From the NCBI GenBank assembly GCA_020027475.1, contig JAHRAZ010000088.1, forward strand, positions 1-44,355: 44,355 nt of DNA, given 5' to 3'. Both the position numbers and the translations under genes were made by a program. Shown here piece after piece: positions 8,772 through 15,746 of the stretch. Numbering within the stretch: position 1 is the stretch's first letter; every line of letters starts with the position of its first letter. Below the pieces are notes generated by a model that ran no database searches, was not told the DNA's origin, and saw nothing but the letters and a program-made list of their open reading frames with translations. The DNA comes from Microthrixaceae bacterium (GTDB lineage: Bacteria; Actinomycetota; Acidimicrobiia; Acidimicrobiales; Microtrichaceae).

Positions 8772-9677
8772 TTACCACCCATTGCGCACAATGACGTCCA
8801 CGGCCATCAGGGCAAAAAGAAGGGTGACATAGGTGATGGAATAGGTGAAGAGCTTGATCGCATCGGCCGTGGACTTCGTGCTTTGGACCTTGATGGTCAT
8901 GGCCAGGAAGAAAACCCCGAGCAGCGCGGCGCCGATCCAGTACAGGATCCCCATCTCGGCGGTGACCGCGAACACCATGGAGCAGGCCACGACCACCACG
9001 GAGTAGATGAGCATCTGCCGCGTTGTTTCATCCAGGGTCTTCACGGTGGGCAACATCGGCACGCCGGCCTTGCCGTAGTCATCCTTGTAGCGAATCGCCA
9101 ACGCCCAGAAATGCGGTGGGGTCCAGAAGAACATGAGGGCGAACAGCACCCAGGCCGAGAGCGAGAGCGAGTTGGTGACGGCCGCCCACCCGATGAGGAC
9201 TGGCGCAGCGCCTGCCGCGCCTCCGATCACGATGTTCTGGGTGGTGGTCCGCTTGAGCCAGAGCGTGTAGACGAACACGTAGAACAGGCACGCTGCCAGG
9301 GCGAGCGCCGCTGAAAGCAGATTGACGAAGTACCAGAGCCACAGAACTGCGAACAATTCCAGCAGGATGGCGAAGACCAGTGCCGAAGTGGGTTGCATGA
9401 CACCGGTCACGAGGGGCCGATTCCTGGTCCGCTCCATCTTGGCGTCGATGTCGCGGTCCACATACATGTTGATCGCGTTCGCACCGCCGGCGCTCAATGT
9501 GCCACCGATGACAGTGGCGACCATCAACCAGACTCCGGGCACGCCGTTGTTGGCCACAACCATCACGGGAACGGTGGTGACCAGGAGCAATTCGATGATC
9601 CGCGGCTTCGTCAGCGCCACATAGGCACCGACAACCGACCAGATCGACTGTTGCGTGGGGACAGCATGGGCGACCAT
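8772..9677 (-). CDS. ctaB: Protoheme IX farnesyltransferase (heme O synthase)
   Basis: Transfers a farnesyl group to heme B, giving heme O, the precursor of heme A for the oxidase encoded downstream. This UbiA-type prenyltransferase has the Asp-rich motif at residues 67-80 (ANAINMYVDRDIDA) and the second loop YKDDYGKAGVPMLP, plus about nine helices. I chose the ATG at 9677, giving 301 residues and a normal N-terminus ending in ALTKPR; a TTG at 9722 would add 15 residues. Neither has a strong ribosome binding site. It is the first gene of the minus-strand cluster and is divergent from ctaA. Confidence 0.93.
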   Translation of the reverse strand: MVAHAVPTQQSIWSVVGAYVALTKPRIIELLLVTTVPVMVVANNGVPGVWLMVATVIGGTLSAGGANAINMYVDRDIDAKMERTRNRPLVTGVMQPTSALVFAILLELFAVLWLWYFVNLLSAALALAACLFYVFVYTLWLKRTTTQNIVIGGAAGAAPVLIGWAAVTNSLSLSAWVLFALMFFWTPPHFWALAIRYKDDYGKAGVPMLPTVKTLDETTRQMLIYSVVVVACSMVFAVTAEMGILYWIGAALLGVFFLAMTIKVQSTKSTADAIKLFTYSITYVTLLFALMAVDVIVRNGW

Positions 9678-9783
9678 TTGGCCCAAACGGTACGGCCCCC
9701 GGACGCGATTCGCCAGAAACAACGAAAACGAACATTCCCTGCCCGTGATCGGTCAACACCCGTGATGGGTCAATATCGCACAG

Positions 9784-10836
9784 GTGTCAGACTTTCTCCC
9801 GATGAGCACAAGCGACCTCGCCCCCAACGACTCCAAAGGGCCCAACGACACCGCTGACCCCGACACCCGTCTCACCAGTGAGCACCACGCGGAGCGTTTC
9901 ACCATCTCCGCAGGAACATACCGGGGGATCGTGCTGGTGGCCCTGATCCTGCTCTGCATGATTGTCCTCACAGGGGCAGCAGTCCGCCTCACGGGTTCGG
10001 GACTCGGGTGTTCAGACTGGCCCAACTGCGAAACCGGCAAGCTGATCAGCGTGTCTGACGGCCACCAGGCCGTCGAGCAAATCAACCGTTTGTTCACCGG
10101 CGCGGTCTCGGCGGGTGTGATTGCTGCCGTGCTGGGAGCGTTTCGCCGGCGCCCCTACGACCGCACCCTGGTCCATGTGTCGCTGGGATTGGTCGCCGGG
10201 GTACTCGCCCAGGCAGTTCTCGGTGGAATATCTGTACTCACCGGCCTGAATCCGATAGTTGTTGGCGGCCATTTCGGCTTGTCCATGGTGCTCGTGTGCG
10301 CCGCAACCGTGTTGCTATGGCGCAGTGGAGACCATGGCCCGCGGGGATCGGAGCCCAATGCCCATTCCGCGATCTGGCTCTCTTGGATGATGATGGCGGT
10401 GGGCACCATCGTGCTGGTGGTCACCGGGCCGATGCTCACCGGCACCGGGCCGCACGCGGGCGACCTCGACGCCAAGAGGATCCAGATGGCGATTCCCGAC
10501 GCGGCCCGCATTCACAGTCTGTCAGCCTGGTTGTTCCTCGGGCTGATTCTGGCGTTGGTGTTCTCCTTGTGGCAACGAGGGGCCGGCCGCATCTTGGTAC
10601 GTGCCTATCCGCTGCTCGTCGCAGTCCTTGTTCAGGGAGGAATCGGCTACGCGCAGTACAGCCTGGGGATTCCGGCTTGGCTCGTGATCCTTCATATTGC
10701 CGGAGCAACCGCCATCACGGTCGCTGCCGCCTGGTTCCACTCAGGACTCCTCCACGACGCAGCCACCACGTCGACGAGTCCACAGCGAACACCCACGGGC
10801 GAGTCCCCCGCCGGAATCAACTCACGGCGCCAGTAG
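9784..10836 (+). CDS. ctaA: Heme A synthase
   Basis: Oxidises the C8 methyl of heme O to a formyl group. The 350-residue COX15/CtaA protein has about eight helices. The first loop carries [15 protein letters not shown] with the Cys76/Cys82 pair of the actinobacterial and Bacillus type. The motif EQINRLFTG (Glu98) has Asn where many homologues have His. Probable heme ligands His131 (LVHVSLGL) and His163 (GGHFGLS) are present. Tail residues after about 320 are polar. The start is GTG at 9784 or possibly the ATG at 9802; no ribosome binding site is clear. It is divergent from ctaB. Confidence 0.92.
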   Translation: MSDFLPMSTSDLAPNDSKGPNDTADPDTRLTSEHHAERFTISAGTYRGIVLVALILLCMIVLTGAAVRLTGSGLGCSDWPNCETGKLISVSDGHQAVEQINRLFTGAVSAGVIAAVLGAFRRRPYDRTLVHVSLGLVAGVLAQAVLGGISVLTGLNPIVVGGHFGLSMVLVCAATVLLWRSGDHGPRGSEPNAHSAIWLSWMMMAVGTIVLVVTGPMLTGTGPHAGDLDAKRIQMAIPDAARIHSLSAWLFLGLILALVFSLWQRGAGRILVRAYPLLVAVLVQGGIGYAQYSLGIPAWLVILHIAGATAITVAAAWFHSGLLHDAATTSTSPQRTPTGESPAGINSRRQ

Positions 10837-10853
10837 AATCGCGATACCTGCAA

Positions 10854-11147
10854 ATGATGACCACAACCGCACCTCAAGAAGTTCTGGATCCCTATCTGGA
10901 CATGGACGAGGAACTCAGCACTCCATGGGTGGTGTTGGTGTGGAACGACCCGATCAACCTGATGAGTTACGTGACGCTCGTTCTACAGAAGTTGTTCGGG
11001 TACTCCAAGGAAAAAGCCACCAAACTCATGATGCAGGTGCACAACGACGGAAAGGCCGTGGTTTCGAGCGGTACCAGATCGGAAGCCGAACGCGACGTCT
11101 TCCGACTCCACGAACATGGTCTGTGGGCCACGATGCAGCAGGACTGA
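10854..11147 (+). CDS. clpS: ATP-dependent Clp protease adaptor ClpS
   Basis: Delivers N-degron substrates to the ClpAP/ClpCP protease. It has 97 residues with the family core: [13 protein letters not shown] at about 25-37, a helix with LFGYSKEKA, and the hydrophobic-pocket region [12 protein letters not shown] with His63. The chosen start is the ATG at 10854 (two ATGs are adjacent). A longer frame upstream lies on top of ctaA and is not believable. It is followed after two bases by a DUF2017 gene, the same pair as in mycobacteria (Rv1331-Rv1332). Confidence 0.93.
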   Translation: MMTTTAPQEVLDPYLDMDEELSTPWVVLVWNDPINLMSYVTLVLQKLFGYSKEKATKLMMQVHNDGKAVVSSGTRSEAERDVFRLHEHGLWATMQQD

Positions 11148-11149
11148 CC

Positions 11150-11602
11150 GTGGCAAGAATCGTCAGACGGACCCGGTCGGGCTCCTACAAGATCGATTTG
11201 GCGCCAGAAGTGCGCGACATGATCTCGACCCTGTGCGCACAGGTGGAGGTCCTGCTCGACTCGGACGGTCGCCTGGTTGCCCGGCTGTTTCCGCCTCCCT
11301 ACGAAGACGATGCGGAACGCAACGCCGGTTTCGCAGCGCTGGCCACACCGGAACTAATCGAAAAGCGCCGCGAAGCCATCGGTACGATCCGATCCACGAT
11401 TCACCTGACCACTCTCACCGAAGACGAACTAATGGCCTGGATGCGCTCCATCAACGACATCAGGCTGGTGCTCGGCACCATGTTGGAGGTCGATGACGAT
11501 CATGAGATTCCTTCCGCCCCAGAAGGTATGGAGCACATGTGGGGTGCCTACGAGTACCTGGGCGCCGTGCTGGAGGAGATCGTCATGGCGCTCGGTTCCT
11601 GA
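11150..11602 (+). CDS. DUF2017 family protein
   Basis: A soluble protein of 150 residues starting with GTG two bases after the clpS stop. It matches the DUF2017 family, found beside clpS in actinobacteria. Visible parts are an N-terminal basic segment (RIVRRTRSG), a central acidic stretch with PPPYEDDAERNAGF, and a C-terminal helical part with WMRSINDIRLVLG and WGAYEYLGAVLEEIV. The biochemical role is not known; the lasting link with clpS hints at proteolysis. Confidence 0.82.
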   Translation: MARIVRRTRSGSYKIDLAPEVRDMISTLCAQVEVLLDSDGRLVARLFPPPYEDDAERNAGFAALATPELIEKRREAIGTIRSTIHLTTLTEDELMAWMRSINDIRLVLGTMLEVDDDHEIPSAPEGMEHMWGAYEYLGAVLEEIVMALGS

Positions 11603-11771
11603 ACGCGGTGTCGGTGATGTTGGCGCACGCGGCACCACCATCGCCGCAGGGCACACCAGTTTCACCGGGCCGCACGCCGGTTTCACCCAATGTGGCGACC
11701 GCACGGGGGAATCCAACCTCGATGAAACTCCACTGCGGGCGTAGTTTGTTCCAGCAGTGTGGCGCGGACCT

Positions 11772-11800
11772 TTGGACTCACCATCCTGTACTGCTATGTT
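11772..11800 (+). promoter_or_regulatory. Sigma-70-type promoter of the tRNA cluster
   Basis: TTGGAC (11772-11777) and TATGTT (11795-11800) are separated by exactly 17 bases and lie just upstream of the tRNA-Glu gene. The predicted transcript start is near 11807, about 22 bases before the mature tRNA. A C6-G6 inverted repeat (11808-11821) follows in the leader. The match to the consensus is good, but it was found by eye. Confidence 0.6.
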
Positions 11801-11828
11801 GTCCCGGCCCCCCTCGGGGGGATTGCGA

Positions 11829-11901
11829 GCCCCCATCGTCCAGTGGCCTAGGACGCCGCCCTTTCAAGGCGGTAACACGGGTTCGAATCCCGTTGGGGGT
11901 A
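11829..11901 (+). tRNA. tRNA-Glu (anticodon TTC)
   Basis: A 73-base cloverleaf: acceptor GCCCCCA pairs with TGGGGGT (with one G-T pair), anticodon stem GCCGC/GCGGT flanks the loop CTTTCAA with anticodon TTC, and the T-arm reads CGGGTTCGAATCCCG. The CCA end is not encoded. First of three tRNA genes in a row. Confidence 0.95.
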
Positions 11902-11953
11902 CGGCATCGCAAAATTGGGTTGAACCGCCTCGGCGGCACGACCCTTCAGTTCT

Positions 11954-12028
11954 GGTCCCGTGGTGAAGTCAGGAGTTCACGCCGGCCTGTCAAGCCGGAG
12001 GTCGCGGGTTCAAATCCCGTCGGGACCG
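11954..12028 (+). tRNA. tRNA-Asp (anticodon GTC)
   Basis: A 75-base cloverleaf: acceptor GGTCCCG/CGGGACC, anticodon stem CCGGC/GCCGG around CTGTCAA with anticodon GTC, and T-arm GCGGGTTCAAATCCCGT. The bases after the discriminator G are CCA (12029-12031), so CCA is encoded. The G34 anticodon makes it the possible substrate of the GluQ enzyme encoded at 17413-18330 if the cell makes queuosine. Confidence 0.96.
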
Positions 12029-12031
12029 CCA

Positions 12032-12055
12032 ACCAGCCTCCTTCGGGAGGCTGGT
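12032..12055 (+). other. Stable hairpin in the tRNA spacer
   Basis: ACCAGCCTCC and GGAGGCTGGT form a perfect ten-pair stem capped by a TTCG tetraloop, directly after the encoded CCA of tRNA-Asp. There is no T-run after it, so a classical Rho-independent terminator is doubtful. A second hairpin, CTCAGGA/TCCTGAG with a five-base loop, follows at about 12059-12077. These may mark processing sites between tRNA-Asp and tRNA-Phe. Confidence 0.55.
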
Positions 12056-12097
12056 GTGCTCAGGACCAGTTCCTGAGCAGCAGGTTCGCGCCTGCAT

Positions 12098-12170
12098 GGT
12101 CGGGTAGCTCAGTTGGAAGAGCGACCGCCTGAAAAGCGGTAGGTCACCGGATCGACGCCGGTCCCGACCA
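12098..12170 (+). tRNA. tRNA-Phe (anticodon GAA)
   Basis: A 73-base cloverleaf: acceptor GGTCGGG/CCCGACC, D-arm GCTCAGTTGGAAGAGC, anticodon loop CTGAAAA with anticodon GAA between CCGC and GCGG, discriminator A. No CCA is encoded. The T-loop reads ATCGACG where TTCGANN is usual, an unusual A at the first T-loop position. Confidence 0.93.
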
Positions 12171-12289
12171 CTTCAGAGTCCGTTTCGGTCGTTTGCTCCG
12201 GAGCGGGCTTCTGCAGTTTTGGACCCACCCAGCCGGTTCGCGTCCATCAACCGTTGGATCCACCAATCTGGGCCCAGGGGCACAGGCCG

Positions 12290-12351
12290 GGATCGGCCGC
12301 TCAGCGCCCCGGAGTGGGCGGGATCGGCCGCTCAGCGCCCGGGAGTGGGCG
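12290..12351. repeat. Tandem 31-base duplication over the malic enzyme stop
   Basis: Two head-to-tail copies of a 31-base unit beginning GGATCGGCCGCTCAGCGCCC, at 12290-12320 and 12321-12351, differ at one base (C or G at unit position 21). The second copy contains the stop codon (12332-12334) and last codons of the malic enzyme gene on the minus strand, so the gene's 3' end was duplicated. Confidence 0.85.
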
Positions 12352-13750
12352 GGCGACACACACCGTCGCTCACCGCCGCTGTGGCGCACGCTTCAGCAAC
12401 TGCCGGCGCAACGCGGGTGTTGAATACCGACGGAATGATGTAGTCGGGACTCAGGTCCCCCGGCAGCACGCAGGCGGCAATCGCGTAGGCAGCGGCCACC
12501 TTCATGGACTCCGTCACACTCATGGCACCGGCATCGAGTGCGCCCCGGAACACTCCCGGGAACGCCAGAACGTTGTTGATCTGATTCGGGAAGTCGGAGC
12601 GCCCAGTGGCGATCACCGCCGCCACGTCCTGGATCAGTTCAGGCCTGATCTCCGGATCGGGGTTGGCCATGGCGAACACCACGGGATCCTTCGACATCGA
12701 CTGGACGTCTTCACGGGTGATGAGGTTTGGTCCCGACAGACCGATGAACACGTCTGCTCCGGGCATGACATCGGAGAGGGATCCACTCAGACGTTCAGGA
12801 TTGGTGTTCTCGGCGAACCAGGCCTTCGATCGGTTCAAGCCTTCGCGGCCGGTGTGGACGGCACCTTGGCGGTCACAGCCCACAATGTTCTTCACACCGG
12901 CATTCATGAGGATCTTCGACACGGCCACACCGGCAGCACCAACTCCCGCCACCACGACTTTCACCTCGGCCATCGATTTGCCCACGATCTTCAAGGCGTT
13001 GTCCAGGGCGGCAAGGGTGACGATGGCGGTGCCGTGCTGATCGTCGTGGAACACCGGGATGTCCATCTCGGCATCCAGTCGTTCCTCGACTTCGAAGGCG
13101 CCCGGAGCGGCAATGTCCTCGAGGTTGATTCCACCAAAGGTGGGTTCCAGTCGAAGAACGGTTTCGATTATCTCCTCCACCTCCTTGGTGCGAAGGCAGA
13201 TCGGGAATGCGTCCACACCGGCGAAGTGCTTGAACAGCAGGGCTTTGCCCTCCATCACCGGCATGGCAGCTTCCGGGCCGATGTCGCCCAGACCGAGCAC
13301 GGCGGTACCGTCGGAAACGATCGCCACAGTGTTCTTCTTGATCGTGTAGTCGTGTGCGGCGGCAGGCGTCATTTCGATCTCCCGGCAGATCCGGGCAACG
13401 CCGGGGGTGTACGCCATGGAAAGGTCCTCCATGTCCCGTACGGGAGCAAGGGACAGCACTTCAATCTTGCCGCCCTCGTGCATCCGGTAGGTGCGGTCCT
13501 CGAACTCCAGTATTTCGAGGCCGTCAACGCTCTCGAGCGCCTGTCGTACCTGCTGCTGGTGGGCAACGTCGGTGCAGTTGACCACCAGATCCTCATCGAG
13601 GCTGGCGGTCTTCACCTCGAAACCCTGCAGTGCGGATATGTTCCCTCCCACTTCACCGATGGCTATGGCTACCTTGCCCAGCATGCCCGGCTCATTTGCC
13701 ATCCGGACGCGGACTCGAACTGAATAGGCGGGAGTGGGGGTGTCAGCCAT
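12332..13750 (-). CDS. NAD(P)-dependent malic enzyme with N-terminal ACT domain
   Basis: Decarboxylates malate to pyruvate and CO2 with NAD(P) reduction. Of 472 residues, about 8-85 form an ACT domain (SVRVRVRMANEPGMLGKVA), a ligand-binding fold that suggests allosteric control. The malic core follows: SMAYTPGVARIC, the metal-binding FHDDQHGTAIV, and a Rossmann motif VVVAGVGAAGVAVSK. Length fits the short bacterial type plus ACT. The start is ATG without a clear ribosome binding site. Last gene of the minus-strand run that begins with purA, 82 bases after pyrE. NAD or NADP preference cannot be told by eye. Confidence 0.92.
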   Translation of the reverse strand: MADTPTPAYSVRVRVRMANEPGMLGKVAIAIGEVGGNISALQGFEVKTASLDEDLVVNCTDVAHQQQVRQALESVDGLEILEFEDRTYRMHEGGKIEVLSLAPVRDMEDLSMAYTPGVARICREIEMTPAAAHDYTIKKNTVAIVSDGTAVLGLGDIGPEAAMPVMEGKALLFKHFAGVDAFPICLRTKEVEEIIETVLRLEPTFGGINLEDIAAPGAFEVEERLDAEMDIPVFHDDQHGTAIVTLAALDNALKIVGKSMAEVKVVVAGVGAAGVAVSKILMNAGVKNIVGCDRQGAVHTGREGLNRSKAWFAENTNPERLSGSLSDVMPGADVFIGLSGPNLITREDVQSMSKDPVVFAMANPDPEIRPELIQDVAAVIATGRSDFPNQINNVLAFPGVFRGALDAGAMSVTESMKVAAAYAIAACVLPGDLSPDYIIPSVFNTRVAPAVAEACATAAVSDGVCRPPTPGR

Positions 13751-13832
13751 TGGCGGACACGTTAGTTGTCAGTGGAGGAGGCACTGGATTCGGGGCATCG
13801 GATTGCCGGGATCGGTTCCCTGTGCTGAATTC

Positions 13833-14387
13833 TCAGGGGCCTTCGTACTGGAAGCCCAGATCCACCGCGGTCACCAGCGGCCGGTATTCAATGCCCGCGT
13901 CGGCCGCCATGGCAGCGCAGGTGCCGCCTCTGTCCACAAGCGGCATGATCAGGACAACTTCGGCACCGATTGATTGAACCACTTGCACGGCCTCGAAGAG
14001 GGAGGTTCCCCTCGTGACCGTGTCCTCAGTGACCACAACCCTGTCGGCAGCGGTCAACGGTCCGGCCAGGCGACCGGTCACGCCATGGTCCTTGGCCTCC
14101 TTGCGGATGGAGAAACTGTGCAGGTTTCGCCCTCGGGTGGCAGCAACTGCCGCCACTCCGTAGGCCACGGGATCTGCGCCCAGGGTCAATCCGCCAATCG
14201 CGGTCGCGTCCCGGGGGATCACCGCCAGTGCAGCATCGGTGACCAACTGGATTCCGAGCGGATCGCAAGCAGTCTGTTTGGAATCGATGAACCAGGTGCT
14301 CGACCTCCCGGACTTCAACACGAACTCACCTTCTCGCACGGAATGGGCATGCAGATGCTGGATGAGTTCTGCAGAAGGACCGCTCAC
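13833..14387 (-). CDS. pyrE: Orotate phosphoribosyltransferase
   Basis: Couples orotate to PRPP, giving OMP in pyrimidine synthesis. It has 184 residues with the PRPP-binding motif VVVTEDTVTRGTS (117-129) and the mobile catalytic loop RKEAKDHG (95-102). The start is GTG at 14387, whose bases GTGA overlap the stop of the small gene upstream, so translation is probably coupled. It is the only pyrimidine gene in the cluster. Confidence 0.92.
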   Translation of the reverse strand: MSGPSAELIQHLHAHSVREGEFVLKSGRSSTWFIDSKQTACDPLGIQLVTDAALAVIPRDATAIGGLTLGADPVAYGVAAVAATRGRNLHSFSIRKEAKDHGVTGRLAGPLTAADRVVVTEDTVTRGTSLFEAVQVVQSIGAEVVLIMPLVDRGGTCAAMAADAGIEYRPLVTAVDLGFQYEGP

Positions 14388-14644
14388 TTCCCGTCCACCG
14401 GATCCCGGCCATTCAGGCCGTAGTGGGTGAAGGTGTCGATGAACATGTACTCGTGCATGCCATATTCGACCGCACCAGTCGACGTTTCACAACGTGAAAC
14501 CTGATCCACGAGTCCGAACAGCCGATCCGAATCGTCGGAGTAGTCGAGCCGTACCTCCTGAACCACCTCGGCACCTTGGCACATCCCGTGACACCAGTCC
14601 TCCCAACCCGAAAGCGAGCCATGTGCGGGGATCCTGGTCATCAT
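14384..14644 (-). CDS. Small protein of unknown function
   Basis: An 86-residue acidic protein between purM and pyrE. I do not recognise a family. It has aromatic and acidic patches (EVRLDYSDDSDR, YGMHEYMFIDTF), two close cysteines near the N-terminus (WCHGMC) and no membrane helix. The start is one of two adjacent ATGs at 14644; the stop overlaps the pyrE GTG, which supports it as a real gene. The 67-base gap before it holds an 18-base-period repeat. Confidence 0.65.
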   Translation of the reverse strand: MMTRIPAHGSLSGWEDWCHGMCQGAEVVQEVRLDYSDDSDRLFGLVDQVSRCETSTGAVEYGMHEYMFIDTFTHYGLNGRDPVDGK

Positions 14645-14663
14645 CGCTCAACCCCATTTCTGT

Positions 14664-14691
14664 TGAATTCGGTCATTCAGGTGAATTCGGT
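14664..14691. repeat. Short direct repeat upstream of the small gene
   Basis: TGAATTCGGT occurs at 14664-14673 and again at 14682-14691, a period of 18 bases, in the gap between purM and the 86-residue gene. It might be a regulatory or RNA element; nothing more can be said. Confidence 0.5.
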
Positions 14692-14711
14692 GATCCGGGG
14701 AGGGCCGCTGC

Positions 14712-15746
14712 TCAGTCGGAGAACTTCACGTCGCCCGAACCCTCCACCACCTCACCCAGAACCCATGCCCTGTGACCCTGCGTCCGAAGCGAGTCCAGCG
14801 CCTTCATGGCGACTTCCGAAGGCACGACAGCGACCATTCCGACACCTTGGTTGAACACCTTGCGCATCTCGGCCGTTTCAACCCCGCCGATTCGTTGCAG
14901 TTCACGGAATATTCGAGGCGATTCCCATGAGTCCGTGTCAACCAGCGCGTCCAGATTCGCCGGAAGCACCCGCTTCAGGTTGCCCGGCAACCCACCACCC
15001 GTAATATGCGCAACAGCGTGTGTTTCGATCGTCGCGGTGAGGTCCCGAATGGCGGGCGCATAGATCACCGAGGGACGCAGGAGTTCTTCCTGCACACTCG
15101 GAGCGTGGGAATCGTCCCAGGCCTTGTCCGACAACGAACGCTCGGCCACGTCGAACATGAGGCGCCTTGCCAGTGAGTAACCATTGGATCGCAAGCCCGG
15201 CGAGGGCAAGGCAATCAGAACATCGCCTGAGGCAACCGAGTTCGGCATCATGGCATCGCGCTCGACCACACCAACGGCGAACCCGACAAGATCGAACTCG
15301 CCGGGTTCCATGGCGCCCGGGTGTTCGGCCATCTCGCCGCCCACCAGGGCACAACCCGCCTGCCGGCATCCTTCAGCCACGCCGGCCACCAATTGTTCGA
15401 CCTGCTCCGGGACCAGCGTGCCCACAGCGATGTAATCCAGGAAGAACAGTGGTTCGGCGCCCTGACACACGAGGTCGTCGACACACATTGCCACCAGATC
15501 CTGGCCAATCGTCGAAAACGATCCGGCGGCGCGCGCCACCATGGCCTTGGTTCCGACTCCGTCGGTTGCGGATACCAGAACAGGCTCGCGATATCCCGTC
15601 GGATCGAACTGGAACAGTCCACCGAACCCACCGATTTCACCGATGACCTCCGGGCGGAACGTGGACCGCACGTCCGCTTTGATCCGCTCCACTGCTTCTT
15701 CTCCGGCGTCAATCGAAACACCAGCAGATTCATAGGTTTCAGCCAA
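14712..15746 (-). CDS. purM: Phosphoribosylformylglycinamidine cyclo-ligase (AIR synthetase)
   Basis: Closes the imidazole ring, turning FGAM into AIR with ATP (fifth step of purine synthesis). The 344 residues show the AIRS fold marks: LVSATDGVGTKAMVA near 57-71, IGQDLVAMCVDDLVCQGAEP, and LVGGEMAEHPG. The start is TTG at 15746, overlapping the last 8 bases of purF (TTGGCTGA) with AGAGGAGA upstream, so it is coupled to purF. Confidence 0.96.
   Translation of the reverse strand: MAETYESAGVSIDAGEEAVERIKADVRSTFRPEVIGEIGGFGGLFQFDPTGYREPVLVSATDGVGTKAMVARAAGSFSTIGQDLVAMCVDDLVCQGAEPLFFLDYIAVGTLVPEQVEQLVAGVAEGCRQAGCALVGGEMAEHPGAMEPGEFDLVGFAVGVVERDAMMPNSVASGDVLIALPSPGLRSNGYSLARRLMFDVAERSLSDKAWDDSHAPSVQEELLRPSVIYAPAIRDLTATIETHAVAHITGGGLPGNLKRVLPANLDALVDTDSWESPRIFRELQRIGGVETAEMRKVFNQGVGMVAVVPSEVAMKALDSLRTQGHRAWVLGEVVEGSGDVKFSD

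Noticed and set aside
11808-11821. C6-G6 inverted repeat before tRNA-Glu as a riboswitch or terminator
   Set aside because: Only two bases lie between the arms, no T-run follows and a tRNA begins 8 bases later; most likely a processed leader.
12254-13723. A 489-codon open frame antisense to the malic enzyme
   Set aside because: The opposite strand carries a clear conserved enzyme; the predicted protein is rich in His, Gly and Arg as expected of a shadow frame in high-GC DNA.
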